A stretch of DNA of 38,468 nucleotides, taken from NCBI GenBank assembly GCA_949358305.1, contig CASHSZ010000027.1, positions 1 to 38,468 on the forward strand. Reading direction: 5' to 3'. A program made the position numbers and the translations under genes. This DNA comes from Strigamia acuminata. Lineage: Eukaryota > Arthropoda > Chilopoda > Geophilomorpha > Linotaeniidae. A model generated the notes under the pieces. It made no database searches. It was not told the DNA's origin and saw nothing but the letters and a program-made list of their open reading frames with translations. How positions within the stretch are numbered: the first letter of the stretch is position 1; each line of letters starts with the position of its first letter. This document shows, one piece after another, positions 32,229 through 38,468 of the stretch.

Positions 32229-32280
<52 letters not shown>
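32216..32280 (+). repeat. (GTT)n microsatellite
   Basis: About 20 GTT units immediately beyond the 5' side of the tRNA-like repeat. Confidence 0.92.
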
Positions 32281-32282
<2 letters not shown>

Positions 32283-32516
32283 TTTTGTTTGCAATTAGTG
32301 TCACTAGGTATCGCGTCATAGCGCCGTAGTGTCACGACATTTCAGTTCGCCGCGCACGTGTGGCTGCCCCCTCGCTCGACGGCGTCACACAGCGAGTGGT
32401 CCAACTATTCTACTTTCCCAACAACCGGAAACTCGTGGCACAACGAACCAACATTGATGTTGCCACCACCATCGTCGTTTTATTCTCTCAGCGGTGTCGA
32501 AATTGTCCGTTTTCAG

Positions 32517-33872
32517 ATGGAACCGAAGCGTGAAGAAGAGAGGCGACCAAGATGGCCACCTATTCCCGTTATCGTGGTAAGCGCGTTTACATCCTTATGA
32601 ACCCGGGCTATTAAACGGAGTGGTACGGCGCGTATGTGCATATTTTTCTGATTTGATTGATTAATTATTTCCAGGTCGATGACGAGGAAGGGGACGATGA
32701 CGCCACCCTCACTATTGTCGCCGCCGCCGCCAACGTCAACGACGCACCGTTGTGCAGTGCTAAAGAGGAACACGAAATCGAAGTGAGAATCTGTAATGTC
32801 GTGCCTTGGTTCACCTCGATCCATTAATTCGTCCATTTACTTACTTACTTACCCATCTACTGGTCTGTGTCTCTAGATTGGGGTGGTTGAGGTAGAAGTA
32901 CCATGCGAGGGAGGAGGAGGAGATGAGCGACCCGCGATGGGAGAAGATGTCGAGATGGAACGGGAACTCGCGATTGAGGAGAATCGGAAACGCGCGATTG
33001 GAGAAGATCTGGAACGCGCGATTGGAGAGGATTTGGAACGCGCGATTGGAGAGGATTGGGAACGCGCGATTGGAGAGAAACGGAAACGCGCGATTGGAGA
33101 GGAAGAGCGAGAAAATGGAGAATCAATGAGCGCGCGGTTTCTATTGGCGCAAATTCAACAAACACGAGAGGAGCAGCGACAGTTGCGTCGAGTCGTGGAT
33201 GACGAGTTGGGGGAGTTGAAGCGAGAGATAGGATCGCTTCGAGGGCAACTGGAGGAAAAAGAAAAATTGATGATCACAGAGAGGATGAAAGATCTGGATG
33301 CGTGGCACCAAAAAGAATACCGACAACAATTGAAATACCATAAGGAATATGAGGAGCATCAATTACAATTGCGTCTCGCGCAACTGGAGCGAGAAAAAAA
33401 AATTCAGTTGGAGGAGTGGCGCGAAAAGGACCTAAAGAGGCAAAAGAAGTGTCGCAAAGAAGACCTGAGGCAGCAGCGGGAATGGGCAATGCGCCCACCC
33501 GGACAAGGAGTATCGTGGGCCCGGTATGTAGGAGGTTATGCGGAGCAGTTGAAAAATAATTCAACGGAGCTAGGGGTTCGGGCCGCGAAGATAGAGGCGC
33601 TCGAAGTGCTGGTGGAAAGTCTCAAAGACCGGTTGCGGAAGGAGTGGCAAATTCGACGTAACCAAGAACGGAGTTCGCGGTTGATCGCCAGATTCGTGAG
33701 TGTATCTATCTCTTTCTTTCTTTCTCTTTCTTTTTTTTTTTTTTTTTTTTTTTCCCCCCCCCCTTCATTCTCTCTCTCTTTTTAGGGGTCGTTTCCAAAG
33801 TTGAGTCGCCCCCCGGATCTTTTTGACAAAGCCATTCAAACCGAGCAACCAGAAAAACCCGAAACAATTTGA
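32517..33872 (+). CDS. Coiled-coil protein with SUMO-interaction-like start, 4 exons
   Basis: Exons 32517-32576, 32675-32782, 32877-33695 and 33786-33872 join in frame with GT..AG ends to about 357 residues. Across the first junction the protein reads PVIVVDDEEGDDD, a hydrophobic core followed by acids, which is the pattern of SUMO-interacting motifs. The third exon begins with five or six copies of a 10-residue repeat (RAIGEDLE type, residues about 85-130), then a long Glu/Gln/Arg/Lys-rich coiled coil (about 135-250) and a second helix (about 280-320). The last exon is a short tail. The ATG directly follows TTTTCAG, so a leader intron probably ends there. The gene converges on the piggyBac gene, with 235 bp between the stops. 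It looks like a structural or chromatin-associated nuclear protein; no family recognised. Confidence 0.62.
32990..33108 (+). repeat. Coding 30-bp tandem repeat
   Basis: About four units of CGCGCGATTGGAGA plus 16 variable bases, encoding RAIGE-x5, within the third exon of the coiled-coil gene. Confidence 0.85.
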
Positions 33873-34107
33873 GGGCGACTCGGACGATACAAAAACCGAC
33901 GCGAGACCAACGAGTCAATTGATGCCCATTCTTATTTTAATTATTATTATTATTATTACTATTATTATTGTCATCTCATCATCGCCACCGCTGCATCTAT
34001 CACACGATAAATAGATAAAAAAAAATTGTTACATGTTCTGGTGGAAATCATAAAAGTTTATTTATTTATTTATTTATTTAGTTTTACAAACAAAAGAGCA
34101 TAGAAAA
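33873..34107. other. Short convergent intergenic stretch
   Basis: Holds (ATT)n near 33938-33970 and (TTTA)n at about 34060-34079. On the minus strand the latter supplies AATAAA for the piggyBac transcript. I see no piggyBac-type terminal repeat with a TTAA target site here. Confidence 0.6.
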
Positions 34108-36428
34108 TCACGGCAATCTACCCACGCCGGCTTCGTGGAGTTGGAAACAATTGCGGTAGCGTGGGCGACATAGGTGGGTCCGGCAGGGAGCGCACCAGAA
34201 ACTGCTCTCGTGGCGTTCTTTGTGGACCTCGCGACACACCACGCATCGACAACTTTTCCCCGCGCGCTCCATTCGATGGACGACGGGTCCAGTAGGTAGG
34301 GCCGCGCGCGAGGCCGTGGTTGTCGTCCTCGTCCTCTCCCGAGCCAAGAGTTGAGCGACAAGTGCCCTTCGGAATTGTAATTGCGATCGATCGCCGCGCG
34401 CGGAGGCTGTGACTTCGCGCATGTTGATTCGGGCGTTGACACACACTGCGGGGAATAAATGGAAAACGACGAGTCGAGATTAAGATTGTAACGATAACAA
34501 TAATGATAATAATCAGAGATTGGGGCCTTGATCCCACCTTGATTCAGCTTTTGAAAGAAGAAGTATCGGTGCCAATAACTGGACCGGCGTCCGATGTGGA
34601 ATGAGGAGACGAGTCGGTTCAAGACGTCTACCCAATGAAAATTTTCGATGTAGGACAGTGCGGGCGCCGGACATGCAATATCCACGTTCCTGCCACCGAT
34701 ACGACGCGAGACACGGCCGGCCGCTGACAGTGGGTCGACGTTCGTACTGAGCAAACTCACGGTGGTTGTGTCTCGCCACGCAGTGAGCACCAACCGACCG
34801 TTTTGTCGTTGTATGAAATCGCCTACAAAAAAAAAAAAAATGAGAGAGATAGATAGAATAAAAATTAATAATTGAATGAATCAAACGCGCGTTCACGTCC
34901 GAGCAAATGCGTTACCTCTCCGGTTGCCTTGATATCGTCTGAGTGTCGAAAAATCTGATGGCATCTGGGCCGAATTGGCCCGCAGCGTCCCCACGGCCAT
35001 GGTGTTGTGGCGGGTGAAGAGGTGTTCGAATAACACGGCGGACGAAAATCGATTATCGCAGGCGATAGTGTACCCCATGCCGAGATAGTGTCTGGCCACG
35101 TATACGACGATGCGTCCGAGGACACTACCCGGATACCTAGCAAGTTTGGAGTAAAGCAATCCGAGGTGAAAATAGAAAAGGCGATGAATTGACTCACTCT
35201 GGTTCCGGCTCTTCGTCCGGGTCAAAATACATCTTGGTGCGCTTACCCAAGTGCACCTCGTCGTTCAGCACGTAGCCGGTGCCCGCTTCGCACAACGTGA
35301 AAAGTTCAAATCCCCATTTGATGGGTTTGGCCGGTTGGAAGACCTGGAAGAAATTTGCCGAACGAATGAACAAATGTAGACAACTGGATGAATAAATAAA
35401 TAAATGTACGCACTTTTATCTTTGATCGACCTCGGAAGGCGATCATCGACTCGTCAATGCAGAGCGTCGTCCTTGGTTGCCGACATGCGCGGAAGCGTTT
35501 GTTGACCAGGTCGGCGAACAAGCGAACTTTCATCGCGCGGTCGTCCTGTTCGCGTTCTTTCAAAAATGACACCCTTTCCGCCGTTGTGCTGCCGCCATCG
35601 GGGCCGCGTGCAGAGCCGGTAACGTGCAACCGTTGGTAGGACGGTTGCGTGCCGTAATGAAGGTACCGCGAAATCTCCTGAAACCTCTTGTGTGTCATGG
35701 CTCGCCCAACGGCCGGTGCACCGAGATCGCCGACGTTGCTGCTCGACCAGTAGTGTCGCAATTCGGGTTGTTTGTTGTAGCCGGCCAAGACGTGGATCCC
35801 TAGATATACATAAAACTCATCGAGCGTTAGAGGGCGGACCCGCGCGCGCGCCCTTGTCGCTGTCCCTCTCGGTTGTGGCGGGTGTTGCGATCGAGACGGA
35901 AGTCGGGGCTGTCGCCCGGCGGCCAGCTCGGCTGCCCTTCTGTCGGCCGCGGTGATACACACTCTCAAAACACTGCGTTGTGGTCCGGGTGCTCCAGCGC
36001 CACTACCGCAAGCCACGGCGACCAACGTTCTTTGTCTAGTTCTCGGACCTCGTGGTCGTTGCATCGAACGCGTCTAAAACGAAAAACATGTATATTATAC
36101 GAACAATCAACCAAAAGCGCGTCTGAGAACCCCCGTGAACGACGTGTGCAACGTGTGCGTCAACTTTTCCCAACACCTGTACTCGCGTTCTTCCCACTTC
36201 TTTCTCCTGCTTCGCCTCTCTCCGAATGGCCCGGTTCGTCGCCGTCACGGTGAAGCGGGCCGCCTCGCCGAAGAGTTCCTCGAAATAGTCGAATTCCGAG
36301 CTGGTAGCCACGCATCGGCCGCGATAGCCGGGTGTTTCGCCGTCGAATCCGACGTCCTGTCGGTACCGCGTCGTCGTGGCGGCCCATACGCGCGTGTCGT
36401 TGGGCGTTTTTGGAAAACCGTCCGTCAT
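34108..36428 (-). CDS. piggyBac-family transposase, 6 exons, apparently intact
   Basis: DDD transposase of the piggyBac family, which excises and inserts DNA at TTAA. Exons: 36428-36177, 36073-35414, 35343-35198, 35136-34916, 34822-34538, 34445-34108; all junctions are GT..AG and in frame, giving about 633 residues. The N-terminal domain has ETPGYRG and EFDYFEELF; then TLDEFYVYLGIHVLAGYNK. Catalytic aspartates: DESMIAFRGRSKIK (D291), CDNRFSS (D380), WVDVLNRL (D492). The C-terminus has the cysteine-rich zinc domain C-x-C-x2-C...C-x2-C...CF-x2-H (587-625). Unusual points are six exons, where simple elements usually have an unbroken frame, and an Arg/Pro/Ala-rich insertion of about 80 residues (85-160). 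ATG 36428 follows an acceptor by four bases, so a leader intron is likely. No flanking terminal repeats are visible: it is either domesticated or part of a larger element. Confidence 0.9.
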
Positions 36429-36432
36429 GGAC

Positions 36433-37523
36433 CTAGGCAAAACAAAACAAAACAAAAAAACAAAAAATAAAACAAAAAAAAAGTAAAGTAAAGTAAAGTA
36501 AAGTAAGTACGGACGAACGAGAAAATTTTGCAGTGGAAATAGCGCGGGTGGCTATTTGCATTGGTATTTCAGGGAAAATAGGATGCAGGATATTCCCACG
36601 ATATGTATATGCATTATTGCGACAACATTTGGTGCACCTTTCTTCGCGATTTACCAGAGTCGGTCGAGTAGATCTTTTAACAAACCTCCGAGAAGGGTTG
36701 GACACGGGTATCTGATAATAGGGGGTTCGGGTTTGCAAATAACGCGCGGTCATTAAATGGCGCGCGGGTTGGTGCGCGTGTGCAGCGCGGATGAACGTGA
36801 TCGTTGTCACGTGCTGGGAACGTGATTAAAGGGGAAGCAATGGCACACGTGTTATCCTCCCTTCCCCCTTGAAATACCGATGCGTTTTAAATTTCATCAC
36901 GGGTTTAAATGGTAAATGATGCCAATCTTCATTTAAATTTAGAGTAAAATACAAATTATGTTAGCTTTTGAATGCAACTGGTGAAAATATCTACCCACGC
37001 TATTTTCGTCAAATATTTCTCTCGAAATATCTGTGGGAGCAAGATGGTGACAATTACACCGCTTGTGGTTCCCGTCTGTGTCCGTCCGCGAACATGGCGC
37101 TCGCTCGTCGACATACCTGCTTAATTCGATGGATAGGCCGGTTGATAGACCGGTTGATTCAATTTTCTTCCTCTTTTTCTCGCTGGAAAAGTACTTGGCA
37201 GTTGACCAACTACTCGCTGCCACGCCGTCGTCGTGCAGAACGCGTGTAGGATGAACCGAGGGATGATGGGAAACCACAGGGCTTTCACAAGGCTCGCGCG
37301 GTCGAGAGGCGAGTATGGAAATCGGACGCGCGTGTATATAATCAACCGCGCGTGCGTGTGCAATTTTACACAACAACAATTTATGTGCTGAAAATTTTGT
37401 TAAACGCATGGATAAATAAATAAACGAAAGAAAAACAATGCGAAACGGGGTGCGTGTTTGTTTATTCGAAACCACAAATGAAAAATAAAAAATAGAAAAG
37501 AAAATCTGACAAACTGTGCCGTT
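36433..37523. other. Intergenic stretch upstream of the piggyBac gene
   Basis: Probable leader intron and promoter of the minus-strand transposase. It has an AACAAAACAAAA-type tract (36437-36480) and (AAGTA)n at 36481-36507. No gene supported. AATAAA on the minus strand near 37465 is the likely signal of the PHD-finger gene. A G/C-rich patch around 36830-36875 includes TTAAAGGGG and, nearby, CCTTCCCCCTTG, not convincingly a terminal repeat. Confidence 0.5.
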
Positions 37524-38468
37524 TCACGGACTGGCACGCGTGTCTTTCAAATCGTCAACAAAATACCGCGGGCGATCCACATTAGCCAGGAAAAAGTCTG
37601 CGTGGTCCCGGTCGATGTCCTCGATCTTAGAGATCAATCGGGTCAGAAATTCGGGAATTGCGACCGCTGTCATGAATGTTTCAATTCCGTCTGGTCCCCA
37701 CGTCTGCGCATACTGTGTTTTTATGGGCAGCTCCGTCCTTATTTTCTTTATAATAGAATGAGCAAAACGTTTGCACTGAAATGTAAATGAGCAAAATTCA
37801 ATCGAACGAAAGCAAAGAACGAACAAACAAACAAACAAACAAACAAACAAACAAACAAAAACATATAAAAATAATAAAAAATCTATAGTCTGTACCAGTT
37901 CTTCGTCTTGGATCAGTAAATCGTGTCGGTTGGTCGACATGGACGATCGCTTCGGGGCACCTTTGTCAAAGAGGTTCATCCGCCAACTTTTAACCTTTCC
38001 ATTGAGTACGTCTGCGACGTGTTGGAAGCAGATGTTGAAGTGTTTGGTGAGATTTTGCTCAATCGAGTAAGTGGAGTACCTGTGTAAAATAATGAACAAG
38101 CGAATTAGACTACGGTGTGGTCAAAAAAATTATAGTTAATTACAGAATAAAATGAAAGAAAACACTCACCGCAGTTTCGTGATAGGAGCGGGACGAATTT
38201 TACGACAACCGCTACAAAAGAACTTGGTGTAGCTTTTCCGGTTGGTCCATGTCCGCCCCACACATTCTTCGTGTACCGAAGAGGAACACGATTTGCAACT
38301 CAGTCGCGGACTAGTCGACTCCGCGCAGTAAACACTGTCGCATTTGCTTCCCGTGATGTCTCGTTTCTCGCGATACAAGGCTGTCTGAAATTTCAGTCAA
38401 ACACGAACCACCAAATTAATGAGAGCAGCGGAAAGGATCCCTTTCCTTTACCTTGAACGGATCCGGTT
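37524..38468 (-). CDS. PHD-finger protein, C-terminal part (runs off the window)
   Basis: Exons 38468-38452 (partial), 38384-38170, 38079-37896 and 37775-37524 join in frame with GT..AG ends. The second exon encodes a zinc-binding pattern C-x4-C-x9-C-x2-C-x4-H-x2-C-x16-C-x2-C (KCDSVYC ... CKSC ... HEEC ... CSGC), which fits a PHD finger, a reader of histone tails or a protein-contact module. The remaining 145 residues include a predicted helical region (CKRFAHSIIKKI) and GIETFMTAVAIPEFLTRLIS, whose last part resembles the RTC4-like domain; that second call is weak. The 5' end lies beyond the window. The gene runs in the same direction as the piggyBac gene, 1.1 kb upstream of it. It is either a neighbouring host gene or part of the same composite element. 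Confidence 0.6.
37821..37859 (-). repeat. (ACAA)n microsatellite in an intron
   Basis: About ten units (TTGT on the sense strand) in the intron 37776-37895 of the PHD-finger gene. Confidence 0.9.

Larger units (their letters stand above)
31314..32516. other. Repeat-filled stretch: 3' UTR, microsatellites and a tRNA-like SINE candidate
   Basis: The first 270 bp are the 3' flank of the coiled-coil gene, with a poly-G run at 31312-31328 and (GT)n near 31441-31464. After that come (AAAT)n at 31757-31856, a tRNA-derived repeat (about 31985-32189) and (GTT)n at 32216-32280. On the minus strand, a pyrimidine tract and AG near 31736 precede a short open tail to 31651, possibly a terminal exon without partners. 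The last 200 bp should carry the promoter and leader of the gene at 32517. Confidence 0.5.

Noticed and set aside
33900-37500. A simple piggyBac element with its own terminal inverted repeats and TTAA duplication
   Set aside because: I scanned both flanks by eye and found TTAA sites but no matching inverted C/G-rich termini. A software search could still reveal diverged ends.
37524-38079. The region downstream of the PHD finger as part of the piggyBac transposase
   Set aside because: Its last exon has its own stop and a following AATAAA, and the transposase has a complete N-terminal domain starting at 36428.

Overview
This is animal-type nuclear DNA. The genes are split by many short introns with GT..AG ends, use AATAAA signals, and include two animal transposase families and a fragment of an M3 metallopeptidase gene. 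An arthropod or other invertebrate is my best guess; nothing here fixes the species. There are no bacterial-style operons, rRNA genes or CRISPR arrays. All exon models below were built by hand from splice consensus and frame continuity; none has been tested against transcripts or databases.

The window falls into two parts. Positions 1 to about 13,980 are AT-rich transposon debris. It holds an apparently intact four-exon EnSpm/CACTA-type transposase (2923-5860, minus), bracketed by a long inverted repeat; two small unrecognised ORFs, one with a RING-like cysteine pattern; a duplicated 225-bp repeat with an internal hairpin; two abutting near-perfect 62-bp palindromes; and a broken thimet-oligopeptidase-like gene (11379-12217, minus) that has lost a zinc ligand and its frame.

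From about 14,000 to the end the sequence changes to GC-rich exons separated by introns loaded with (TTTA)n, T-runs and other microsatellites. Seven spliced genes can be modelled: a small retropepsin-like protein without its catalytic DTG (minus, 14.5-15.0 kb); a two-exon coiled-coil protein (minus, 17.3-18.0 kb); a 13-exon, roughly 1041-residue protein with a 13/15-residue repeat domain and two C2H2 zinc fingers (plus, 21.5-27.7 kb); an alanine-rich protein (minus, 28.7-29.3 kb); a two-exon relative of the first coiled-coil protein (plus, 30.75-31.3 kb); a 357-residue coiled-coil protein with a SUMO-interaction-like start (plus, 32.5-33.9 kb); and a six-exon, 633-residue piggyBac transposase with all three catalytic aspartates (minus, 34.1-36.4 kb). 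A PHD-finger gene (minus, 37.5 kb to the window edge) follows. Between the first genes lies a decayed tandem array of related units (15.2-21.2 kb).

The most interesting possibility is that the right-hand block is part of one large piggyBac-type composite element or a domesticated cluster. It combines a transposase, several unrecognised nuclear-looking coiled-coil or zinc-finger proteins and a dead protease fold, and its composition contrasts sharply with the left flank. Neither terminus is visible, so this remains an inference.
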